This document shows, piece after piece, positions 34,140 through 47,000 of a stretch of 64,000 bases of DNA. The translations under genes and the position numbers were made by a program. How positions within the stretch are numbered: the first letter of the stretch is position 1; each line of letters opens with the position of its first letter. The notes beneath the pieces are model-generated. The model was given only the letters and a program-made list of their open reading frames with translations. It ran no database searches and had not been told where the DNA came from. Origin of the DNA: Umbelopsis ramanniana AG (lineage: Eukaryota > Mucoromycota > Umbelopsidomycetes > Umbelopsidales > Umbelopsidaceae); contig NW_026252155.1 of the NCBI RefSeq assembly GCF_025399195.1, positions 1-64,000 of the forward strand, written 5' to 3'.

Positions 34140-37100
34140 TTACCACTGGCTTGAAGAAACCAGACCACCAACAGGGCCACCAAGACCCATAGCCTCCAAA
34201 CTTCTTTCTTCTTGATCAGGATCGTCTACACCTCTCCATTCTTGAACAGACATGACAGACATCCGATTTTTCATCTTGTCGTAACTACTAACATATTCTG
34301 ATTCCTCTAGCCATTCGACCTGTTGCATAGGTGTAAGCTCTCGATCGGCAAAGGTAGTGGAGTGTAAAACAAGGGCTGCAGCAGCCACTTCTTTGCAGAA
34401 TTCTTGCAAGACGATGTAGGAATGTACAAAGTTGGAGAGCTTTGCAAATGGGTTGGTCATAGTGACGGGTGTGAAGTTAGCTCGTGGGTTTTGGAAGAAA
34501 GTCGAAGTCGAGTTGTTGCTGGGTAGTGGAGGTGGGATGGTGCTTTGAGACATCTTGGATTTATCCGACAATACAGATGTAGACATACTGGGCATTGGTT
34601 GGGGAATAGGGGGAACTGGATCAGACTGGTTCATTGATCCCTTGAAGACTAGCTGAGACAAGCTTGGTCGTCTGGTTATATCTGATTTACGACCAGAAAG
34701 TATGCCTGATCCACTGCGCAATAGCGATTTCGATTCCTTCATTTTAGGCGGTGCTGAGGGTATTTGAGCTGTGGTCAAACCTCGTCTCTTGGCAATGGAT
34801 ATTCTAGTTTCGAAGTTAGGTACCACTTGTGCTCGTCTTAAGGCTTCGAATGTAATCTGGAAGCACATTTGCGAAATTAGTAACGCATGAATACTTTCAC
34901 TTACGTTATAATGTTTCGCTTCCTTACCTGTTCAAGCAGTGCATACAAGCTGCGACGGTTTCCTCTTCCGCTGGCCAGGGTCCAAACACCACCATAGAAT
35001 GTACCGTCTTCGCCTTGTCGAATGGCTCTTAAATCGCAAAGTACACCTTCCACTCTTCGGTCGACGATGCCGACAATTTTGGCTAGTATACTAGTAATGA
35101 TCAAGTTACGCTCCAGACTAGCTTCGAGTATCTTGGCAAATTCATCAAATAAGACGGATAAGAAAAGCCCTTCGTAGTGACCAGCGGTAGTCGCTTTTTC
35201 AAGCTTGGGTTCTGCTTTTCCAACATTTTCATTACTGTCCTTTTCGCCTTCTAAAGGCTCCTCTTCCTCTATCAAGGCTTGTTGAGTGAAAGCCATACTT
35301 TTTCGCTTAGGACGACCGCGGAGGTCTTCGAGTTCCCGATCGCGATCAAGCTGTGTCTTGATAGGTGGATAAGGCGTAACCCAAAAGTTGCGAGCCAAAA
35401 GCCCATATTGTAGTCGTTCTTGTGCTTCAACGAAGTAATCATCATAGCTGTTACCAGGAACCATAAGGGAGGCTGATCCAGATGTGCTACTATGAATGCT
35501 ACCGTCGAAGCTACGAGTATCGTTCTCACTCAATGACTTTTCGTGCATACTGTCTTGGCTAGGTCGTATATGATGTCCATGGTGATCAGATGTAATCAAA
35601 CTGGACACAGGCGGAGTCTTCATGCGCTCTAATTCGTCTTCTAAAGGCAATAATGATAATATCCTAACAAATGGACACCGGTAAATGATATTGCGCAACA
35701 AACGTCACCGTAAGCACAATGCGTTATAAATGCTGTTAGTACATTACCTTTCAACTAACCAACGGACCTTAGGATCCTTTTGATTCCCTTTGTTTGCAGC
35801 CGGGGCAACATGAGTATCAAGTTCGTCAGCATTGGACACTTCGTCATCGCCTCGATCATGGCTAGTGACAGATTTGTCTTCATTCCCATCTAAAGTTTCA
35901 GAACTTGACTTATTTTGCTCCTCTACCTCGTCAACATATTTTCCATCCGGCGTAATATCCAAGTAGTTTCTGAGAACTAGATTATACACCGCAAATTGGT
36001 TGTAGGTTTCTAAAATGGTGTCGAAAAGTCGTAAAGTACATAATGCCAACAACTCAGGCTCTTGGTTGATGCGGGAAATGAGTAGTCTTCTCAAAGTAGT
36101 CTCTTCTTGATTTGCAGCGGCGTCTTGAGGTGATTGATCCTGTTCGTCCTGATCCTTTGCCTCTTCGGCCGTTGCGTCCTCCTCGACAGATTCCTTGTCT
36201 TGCTCAGAGATAGGGATCTGTCGAACCTCCGGCTCCAAATCTTTGCCAACACCACCTCTTTCGCCTATCAGGATAACCAAGAAGGATTGTAACAACATTT
36301 GGTCGGTAAGAGATTTGATCATCTCCGTGGTATATTTTGTTGTCGCGATGGCTAACTCTGGATATGTTGAACTTAGGGCAGTGCAGATGACTGGATGCCA
36401 AAAGGTGGTAGTCAGCTGGGCGGTGAGTGCAGTTGTCAATCGCTTTTCACCCACACGAGCCATATCGTTCAGTAACTCCCAGAAACTGTAGAATTCATCA
36501 ACGATACGCTCTCCGTCTGCCATCATTTCCAAGGATCGAACAAAATCTGCATCAAATGGACTTCTCTTTCTTCGCTTTTTGATAAAGCTATGATGTGCAC
36601 TAGCTGCGACGGCTAAATTGTTGGTCGCGACAACAGCCGGCACTGAAAAATGGACCCTCCGTAAAGGTGGTCGAACGGGAACTGGACGAGATGTGGAAGA
36701 TACTGTAAAGGAGCCAATGGTCTTTGGCAAGTGAACGAACAATAAGGCAAGACGTTCAGCCTAAAAGAAAGGGTAAACAAAGCGTTAACAACATGGAGTA
36801 TATAGCGCGTTCTCTGGTTTGACTCTTACCATGACTTCACAAAGGCCAGAATATTCAACAACATAGCAAACATATTCGGGATCGCCGTTCAAAAGTCGTA
36901 AGGCAAACAACATAGCTTCGCGAGCAATCTCGCTAGTTTCTCCCGGGATATTCATGTAATCGAGCAAGTAGGTGAACATGTCAAATCTGGGCATCAGAAA
37001 GACATTCCACGCAATCTTATCATCCACGCTCTCTCTCCTTCGATGTCTTGACTTGGCGTCCTTCCCAGTATTACGCCAAACCTTTTCTCCAAGTCCTCTA

Positions 37101-37773
37101 CACCAGCCTCGTTCAAAGAATAGATCCATCAAAGCGGCATTGGATCCTTTGAAATGAGAGAAAACAGCGTGAATCAAGCGGACGAGTTCGAGAGATAACT
37201 CTGCAATAGCACTATGTCTCTCTTCTGAGCATTCAAGTCCTTGAGCAAGCTGTTCATGGTGATGTGATATCAATCGGTGACATGATTGGATGATTTTTTG
37301 TAGTGGGACATGCACAGCCCGTTCTGGGAGTATCTGGGCATGCACGTTCGTAATCAAACTTGTGAAAAATCGTAGACAGTGTACACGCATACCATAGGGG
37401 GTCTGTTAAAGGAATGGTTAGAGGGAAATGATATCGATAAGATCGAAGACTGAGGTGCCTCCAGGGGGCTAATACTTGCATCTACTTTTGCGAATTCCAC
37501 AAGTTCTTCCAGCACGCGGGTCTGGAGAAGATATTCCAAACACGGACCTGTAGCGAGATTATCGTTGGCGCGTTGGTAATCGAATTCCTCAGACTGGATT
37601 AGCTTTACAATGTTCTGAAGACAGGTCGGGATCGGGGTGAGTTCAATGGCATCTTTCAGAGGATCAGATGCCGTTTCGTAGTAGCGCTGTACAGATGTCC
37701 ATGCGTCCGTTAGCAGTTCCTGCTTAGGTTTGTTCAAGTTATTCCTACCACTCAATAACTTTGAAAGGAACAT
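34140..37773 (-). CDS. FHIP (RAI16/FAM160-like), FTS-Hook dynein-adaptor subunit
   Basis: Five minus-strand exons: 37773-37480, 37402-36830, 36760-35748, 35663-34928 and 34856-34140 (1110 residues). The first 300 residues match the RAI16-like/FHIP family: CLEYLLQTRVLEELVEFAKVD, then TPYGMRVHCLRFF, and the LLNGDPEYVCYVVEY block. The FHIP protein links the Hook-FTS complex to early endosomes for dynein transport along microtubules (shown in filamentous fungi and animals). The first intron appears to be GC-AG: the donor GCAAGT at 37479 aligns the junction without gap to the family sequence, while GT donors nearby would add or remove residues. The C-terminal third is low-complexity, serine and proline rich, before a final helical region. 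A gene for Hook was not seen in the window. Confidence 0.85.
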
Positions 37774-37844
37774 GAGACGATGAGGTTCTAAAGTTATTTC
37801 GGAGACAAGGGTTTTTTAAGGCACTACGGCTGCATTTTAATTTT

Positions 37845-39218
<1,374 letters not shown>

Positions 39219-39347
39219 GTTTAAGATTGTGTCGACATTTCAAGTTCTACTTTTTTTTTGAAAATGCTACGACCGTGCGCAGAATTGCAGTCACACTTCA
39301 CGACAGTAACGCGTTGCAAGGTTCAGAAGTAACCAATTTTTTTTAAA
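39219..39347. promoter_or_regulatory. Divergent promoter, TRM61 / MIS14
   Basis: 129 bp between the minus ATG (39218) and the plus ATG (39348), with T/A homopolymer runs at about 39250-39258 and 39339-39344 but no clear TATA box. Confidence 0.45.
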
Positions 39348-40218
39348 ATGGATATCCCAAAAATTCAAACCGACAGCAAAGAAGACATACACTTTCTCAT
39401 AAGTCAACTTCAAAATGCTGCGAACGATGCTACTGCACAGCATTTCGCTACCGATCCTGCAGATGAAACTACCCAGAGCCAAGTACAGAAGCTAATGGGT
39501 GAAGTAAGCATCGGTCTCGTTCTCATGCATTCCCCCCAATCACCATTCCCGAGGTTAACCGTCTTCTTTTCAGTGGGTTCAAGAGATATTTGAACTGGCG
39601 AGTAGTAGTATCGAGATCAATGGGCAAGATTACCACGAAGCACTTCAGAACCAGGATGGTAGGTGAATTCCATACCAGATAAACTATTCCTCTAGAGGGG
39701 CTTATCGACCAATATCTCCTTAGAAATTGAGCCTGTAGATGAATCGTTAAAGCTTCGAGCAGAAAGCGCAGAGAAAACAGCAAAAGAATTAGAAGAGAGA
39801 GTGATTCGAAAACGAAGCAATATACCAGCCCAGATCACACCGCTAATGCAAGATGCTATACGGCGGCAGTCAACGTTGGCGGATCGAATAGTGTTTGAAG
39901 ACGGGCAGGAGATGCACAATGATATGGGTAGGTTTCTTTATGTACAAGTGGACATGGATGTTGATTTTTGGTGGACTAAAACAACAACGTGTAGATCTGC
40001 AAATCCCCACCAACCTGTTGGAAATATCACATGCGTATGAGGTCGGTGTTCAGCAGCTGGCTAAATTGAAGCAGGTAAGTGAAGAAAAAATGATAAAACG
40101 AGAGGAACAGTGCTTAATTATATTCTGTCGTTAGCGGCTTCCATCAAGTATTAGCAAATTAGAGAGAGCGCAGACGGTGATAGAGGATGTAATGAAAGAG
40201 CGCAGCACCTCCGCATAA
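39348..40218 (+). CDS. Kinetochore protein Mis14/Nsl1-like (MIND complex)
   Basis: Five exons: 39348-39503, 39574-39658, 39724-39927, 39995-40074 and 40135-40218 (202 residues). The protein is almost entirely helical and charged. The block WVQEIFELASSSIEINGQDY is followed by EIEPVDESLKLRAESAEKTA and a helix with IPAQITPLMQDAIRRQSTLAD. This order resembles the Mis14/Nsl1 family (PF08641), a coiled-coil subunit of the Mis12/MIND complex that joins inner kinetochore to the Ndc80 complex. Divergence in this family is high, so the call rests on the EP-x-DE block and overall pattern. Length is in the family range (about 200-230). It is divergent from TRM61 and upstream of IML2 by 139 bp. Confidence 0.65.
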
Positions 40219-40357
40219 GCAATTGGTGCAACCTAGGGAAATCGAGAAATTCCCTGCCCATAGTCAATATAATAGTGTGTCCGAAAAAGCTCCCATCGCA
40301 TTTCTCATCTTTGTGAAATTACTTCCTTTCCTTTACCCGATCCTTGTATAAAATATT

Positions 40358-43300
40358 ATGGCCAAAGGTTCTAATCCTCTGACCTCTAAATCCAACTCCT
40401 CGCTTGGTTCTCAGGGCAAAAAGGCGACCACCGGATGGAAGAACATTCAAATAAAACCCGGTGGTGCCCTTAAATCACCCAAGTCGAAGCCAGCCAATAA
40501 TACCCCTTTGAGTCCCCAGCAAGCTGTGCAGACTACTTCTACTGCCCAAGTAGGAGACAAAAGTTTGGTCATTCCCATTGCTCCTGTCTCTTCACCCCCT
40601 GAGGAAAAACCCAAGCCTCGAGAGCTTTCTTTCGTTCTGAGTGCTTTACGAGATTCCATCAATGAACAAGAGGAAAAAGAACGCCAAAAGAAGCTAGGTA
40701 AAGTGACTGAAGCGTACGAAGACGATGAAGAAGACGATGATGATGAGATACCTACTTTCCCGACTCCCCCTATACCATCACTTGACGAAACTCAGTTTAT
40801 TGTACAAGAAGAAAAAACTCAATCTGAAACAAAACCGGAGAACGTCGCCACCAATGATTTGTCTGAGAAGTCAAAATCTGAATCTGAAGAAGCAAAGGAA
40901 CAAAAGGTAGTCGAAAATGGACATAAGGAAGAGGTGGAGAAGATCGAGCTGGCTGCACCTAAATCAGAGTCTCCCAAAGAGGTTAGCCAGCCATCAACGG
41001 AGCCTTCTCAGGGATCAGATGTACCTGTTCCCGAGCAAGTCAAAGAGGGTAATGAGACAGTTGCACCACTGTCTATCAAGACAGAATCAAGCACCGTTGA
41101 GGTTAGCGAACCCAGCTCGCCTGTACCAGATCCACTACCAGAAACGCCCAACAATGGCGAATCCAATGATGCTATAGCCTCGCCAGAAGAAGAGAAGCCA
41201 GCAAATCCTCTTCCTACAACAGCTGCTTCTGTTATCCCAGCATCATCGGCTGCTGCTTATGATAATGTTATGTCAGGACCTGTAGATAAGGATGACGAAG
41301 AAGTTGTAGAGGAACACAATATGGCGGAATACATGAGTCCTCCTACTCCAGGTGCTGAACCATCGTATGCTGACCAACAATTCCGTCGTGAAATGGAGGA
41401 TGATGCCATGGAAAGCGAAGGTTCTAGCAGCACTACCTTTTCTATGCCACCCATTGATTTGAAGGCTGTAAAGCCAAACTTTTTGACCCCACGTGAACAA
41501 GAAGAATATGGTAAAGACACCGTCAGCATTTTTTTTTGCTTTTTTCTTAAAAAAAAAAAAAAGCCTACTTTATAGCCACCGATAAGTAACATCTCTTTCA
41601 CTACCGACCTTTAGATTCGGATATGCTGAAGGCAATGGGGTTGTTCTTCAACAACAAATTCATGAAGGCAAAAGCTTTGTTCGAAAGCAAAGCTAACGAG
41701 TAAGTAAAAACACTTATTGTCGTCATCAAGTAATAGTTTACTCATGATGTATTTCACCTTTTAGGGATCCTTTATATGCACTCGGATTGGGATCAATGGC
41801 TTTTATTAAAGGTAAGTTTAAAGAGCAGCAGGGCAAGGTATCGCGGATGATTTAATGTAGATATAACTGAGACTGACCATGTGCCTTGTACGACTGACTT
41901 TTATAGCCATTATGGTAAGATATCATGGATTCTGTTTGCGATTGGGTCCAGAGAAATACTAATGCGATGCCGTTTCTAGACATTCAATGAAACTGATATG
42001 AAGGTTGCAATGGATACCCTGCATCAAGCTGCAAAGTTTGCAAATGCACAGATTGAAGTGGCACAAGCCAGAAAGCCTCTGAAGGATACCGTAACGCACT
42101 ATTTTTCCAATATCATGGGCGGTAATACCACTGGATTGCCCACAAACACTCCTCCCTTGAAGAAAGAGGAGAAGCACAATCAGCAAAATTTCATGTCTAA
42201 CGGAGCGTTGCGTGCTCATGTCATCAAAGCAGAATGCTGCTTGTTGATTTCCATCTTGCAGCTTTGCCAAGAGAGTCTTGTAGGCTATTTGAAAGTCGGT
42301 CTAAATCTCAGAACAGGTAAATAGCGATGAAAGGACAAGCATATTTATTTGCTCTTGACTGACGATTGCGGTATATAGCTTATAACAGCTATAGTTTGGT
42401 GTGGCAAGAATACAAGAAGATGGGACAATCCTTCAACGAGCATATGGATAGAGACACTATATCTGCCATTCAATTTGGGTAGGTTTGATTATTGACAGAC
42501 AGCGTTTCCAGATGAAAGTACTCATTACGACTCGATCTCTAGTATTGGATCCGTCCATCTACTTTTGTCGTCTCTACCGCCAAAGATCCTCAAGCTAGTA
42601 TCGGCTTTTGGCTGGAGAGCTGACAAACATCTCGGATTTGCCCTGTTGAAACTCTGTCTGGAAGGCAGAAGAATTAGATCCCCTTTGGCATCTATGATGT
42701 AAGCAGCTTCCACTCATCCACTCGCCGTTGCATGTTCGCAGCTCATAACAAATTATACTTGCTTAACAGGCTATTGACCTACTACTGCGTTTTGACCTCA
42801 TTTGCTCCGCAAATATTGGCATCTGAGTTGACCCAACCTGCTATTGAATGCTTGCTAGATGCTCAACAAAACTATCCCAACTCTGCCTTCTTCCTCTATT
42901 TTGCTGGCCGAGTATCAAGATTGGCAAAGAACATACCTTTGTCGACACAATCATTCATTTATGCTAGTGAAATCAGTGTGGGTGAATGGGCCGAAGTGGA
43001 AGTTCGACATCTATCAGAATACGAATCTGGCTTTAACTATGCTATGGAGCTGGACTGGCAATCGGCAGGAGAGATTTTTGAGACACTTTATGAAGAGAAC
43101 TACTGGTCTCCTGCATTCTGCAAATACTTTTCGGCATGTTGCTTGGATCTATTGGGTCAGAGAACTGACGCTATTTTGGCATTTGCTGAAGTCAGTAAGC
43201 TCTCCAACAAAAAGAACACTTCTGCTGAGCAATATGTTCTTCGGAAGATTGAGCAATTCCAACTGTCTGGATATCAAGATATGGACTTTTCCATCCCGTA

Positions 43301-43911
43301 AGTATACTTTAGTGAGAAGAGAGCAAAGTTGCGGTTTGATTAACCAGTGAATTGACCAAATCAGAGCCCTGGAAATCCTTTTGATCTGGAATTGCTTCCC
43401 CAATATGTCTCCTGAAAACCTAGAGCAATGCCTTGGTGCTGTGGACAGCGCATTGAGTCGTATCTACGAACGAGAAAAGCAAGAGTATGATCTTCGCATG
43501 CGTGAATTAGCTCCCAGCCAAACACCGCCAAATTACTTTGACCAACGCGGAGTATTGCTACTCATCAAGGCCTCTCTTCAAAACTGCTTGGGTCGCTTCC
43601 GTGAGTCTATCGTGCATCTCAACTGGATTTTGGATCACAAAGAAATGATCAAGCAAGATACCTGGGTCGTTCCATATGCTTACTGGGAGGCTGGCATCAC
43701 CACTTGGGGACTTGGCCAAACGCAAAAAAGCCGTAAACTATGGGAGACGGGATTGACCTACAGCAAATTTGAGTTTGAGTATCGTCTCGCTGTGCGAATC
43801 AACCTTGCTCTAAGCCAATGTGATGAAATGGGTATTCTCCACGTAGAGCCTCCAAAGATCACTAGAGGTCTCAGTACTGGAGGCAGAAAGCGCATGTCCA
43901 TTCAGCGATAA
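40358..43911 (+). CDS. IML2: TTC39/IML2-family TPR protein
   Basis: Nine exons: 40358-41510, 41615-41699, 41765-41811, 41907-41914, 41980-42316, 42379-42478, 42543-42698, 42770-43297 and 43365-43911 (986 residues). Residues 1-380 are disordered and acidic, with many E, S and P. The IML2/TTC39 region follows (about 385-970): DSDMLKAMGLFFNNKFMKAK, LRAHVIKAECCLLISILQL, the ISAIQFGIGSVHLLLSSLPP block and terminal TPR-like helices such as YFDQRGVLLLIKASLQNCLG. Iml2 in yeast helps clear lipid-droplet-related inclusion bodies, and TTC39 proteins act in lipid metabolism (family knowledge). The fourth exon is only 8 nt, which restores frame and the AIMTFNE junction. The long acidic N-terminus is not part of the yeast protein and its function is unknown. 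Confidence 0.85.
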
Positions 43912-44023
43912 ATGTCTCATAAAAACTCCTTGCACCCAGAAAATTTCCCCCCCCCAATATCAAGTTAATAAACCAAACGTATATAACCTTTTTGCTTTGT
44001 ACATTTGCTCCCATTGGTTACGT

Positions 44024-47000
44024 ATGGCACCGGCACGAGCAGCTTCGCCTGTCGCCAGTGCAATAAAAGCACATAAACCTCAACCACCTTTACAGCCTCA
44101 GCCATCAAAAGTTCTAACGCTTTGGGTTCACGAAAATACCTCCACATTCGCCAATCATGATTGTGTAGTGAATCCCGAATTCCTACCTAACATACGCCCA
44201 CGGCAAGTTCTTCGCCTGACCTTGTCAAAAAGTTCTCAACAGCAGCAACAATTAGCATCCGGATCGCCTGCGCAGACTCAGCACCAAAAACAGCAGCAGC
44301 AAACTCAAGCACAGACGGAGCGTAGCCCGTCTTTAACGGAGCCTATCATAGTGCAAGTCGCTGAAGTAGATAAATCACAGATAGAAAAGAAGTTACAGGT
44401 TGGTATCAAAACAATATGCTTACATTTTTGATTTAACCGACTGAACGCGGCCATACTTTAGATATCATTGCATAAAGATTTGGCCGACAAGCTCATATGG
44501 CGTTCGCGCTTGGAAGTGGTTGTGGAACCAGTAAGTCTGCTCTGTCCTTCTTTGGTGCGGTATTCGATTATGTTTACTAAGACAAGTTTAAATTATAGAT
44601 TGACACAGCCCCAGTAATGTTACGACACATCGAGTTGGCATTCAGCGATCAATATATCGGAAGAAGTGATATGTGGAGATTGCAGCAGAGCCTTCGGGGA
44701 ACATGCGTTTATTCTGAAAAGAAGATACTTTATGCTGGGTTAATCAAGGCTACGGTAAAGCGCTTGTTTTCAAAGGATGGAATGGTAAGCGTACTCTGAA
44801 AGACATCTATATCAGCCTTTTCTCAGCGCACTTAACGAACGAGCCGTATTCATGTACCTAGGTTACATCTGGTTATGTTGATTCATCGACAAGAGCAATA
44901 TTCCGATCAGGTTCAGCGAAATTTTTCCTCTTTATTCAAATGTCGAAAGAGATGTGGGATTTCGATGAGGACGGAGAACTCTATTTTGAAAAGGTTGTGA
45001 ACAACTTCTTACCCGACTTGTTCAACCGTTGGAGTTCAATTTCTACCAACCATGTGGTTTCAATTGTTCTATTCTCTCGAGTATTCTATAGTGCAACTGA
45101 TGATGTAGGCGACGACCCGTCCGTCAACGTAGCCGAAGATGGTCGCTTATACAAGGACTTTTACAAAGTCATTGCCGATTGGGAAACCACTGAAAACTGG
45201 ATGTCGTATATTGGCCCACTCAAGCGGGAGCAATTATCATTTCAAAGAGACATCTTGCTTCGAAAAATTGGAGGAAAGACTGTGGTTTGTGGCGAAGTCT
45301 CGTTGGCATACGAAGGAAACGTCCTGGAAGCCATCAACTTGGCATTAAATCCATTTGATCGACACTACATTGATCGTGATTTGCTCAGAAGTGGTTTATC
45401 TATTATCATGATTACTCCTGGAGCTGGCAAATTTTCCACAAGCAAAAAGCTTCTTCGATTGACAAACGAAAGAATGACAGATAACGGTATTGCCATGGAC
45501 CTTGTCTGTCTTTCTCAAGTACCACTTCACGTCACTCCGCTATTTGTTTTCAAATCATCACCTCCTCCTCCGCCGCCGCCGCCTGAAGATGCAAGCAATG
45601 GAAAAGACGGAACTCAAGCATCCACCAAGCCAGCCAAAGTACCTAATGTGTCACCTGGAATGCATCCACCAACCAACGGGGTTGTGACTAAGCAAAAAAC
45701 CATTGCACTGCAAGATCCACTGTACTATGAAGACACAGACAAGGAGCGAAGCAATCATTATGCTGTGCCACACTGGGTTGACTGCAGCTTCTTTCAACAT
45801 AGCACCGGCCGTTTTGTAAAGGCGGAAAAGTTTACATCTCGATGTAAAATGTACGAGATTCAAATGATGGGTATCATGGAGCATGACATGGCCAACATAT
45901 CTATTCCTTTGATTGAAAGTGAAAATGAAAAGCCGCAAAGCGAACCAGACGATGAACCCAGTGGCGAGCGATTCGTAAACGCTGCTGCCGCCAATGCAAT
46001 TAGCAATTTGAGCTCTTCACTGCAGAAAACTTTGCCTCTTCCCAGAGTGGATGAGCATACCGTCAATTCTGGTTCCGTAAAGGCTGAAAACTATTTTCCT
46101 CGATCCGGACCCATCGTTGACCCTACTCCTGTTCCGTTGGAACATAAAGATTCAGAGCCTACAGACACAAATATACCTAACGAAGCCAACCAGGAAATTG
46201 ATTTTGATGTGTACGATAGCCTTGCCTTCAGACAAACGGGGCGACCTAGGTTTGCTCGACAACTGACGACATCGAGCGTCTCAAAGGTTCCTATTGGCCA
46301 ACCTCTTTCTGGAGCAAGATCGGATTCTATGCCTCCTCACTCTAGCTCTTTCGATATAGACCAGACCACACATCACATTGTTGACCCTCGTATTTTAACG
46401 CTTGGTGCGGGAGGTTCACGAGAGATGGCAAGAGCGAGTACCATAGGAGTATTACCAGATGACAGTAATTTCGATTACAACAAGACTTGGAATCATGCCG
46501 AGAATAAGAAGGTGACCTCGATTCTTTCAACATCCCATCAAGGATCCACTCACATTTCATTTGATAATCCAAATAAGAAGGATAACGAAAGTGGCATCCG
46601 GGCAATGGACGTGTTCCGAGCGTCTCCCAAGGACGACACGATGATTCGATCTGGATTCCCTCGATCTGACTACAGGCGCAGCGCGGCTGCCCTTCAGATG
46701 ACAAATGCTGCGCAATCCTCATCGTTCGACAAACTACCTGTGGACGATGATGAGCCTTTCACCAAAGGCCGCAGCACTGTGGAGCCAGTTCCCATTAAGA
46801 ATGGACTGTATGCCACGTCAAGATCGTCAACTGAACGACGCAAAAGCTTGACCCATCAAAGTGGACACTCACCTAGAACTGGGGTATTGTCGACTAGTGT
46901 CACGTCCATGAATCGAAACTCTGGAAACAGTGATTTAACCAAAACCAATGCAATTAACGCTACCACCACTTCAGGCAATCGACCTTCTCCTCGTACATGG

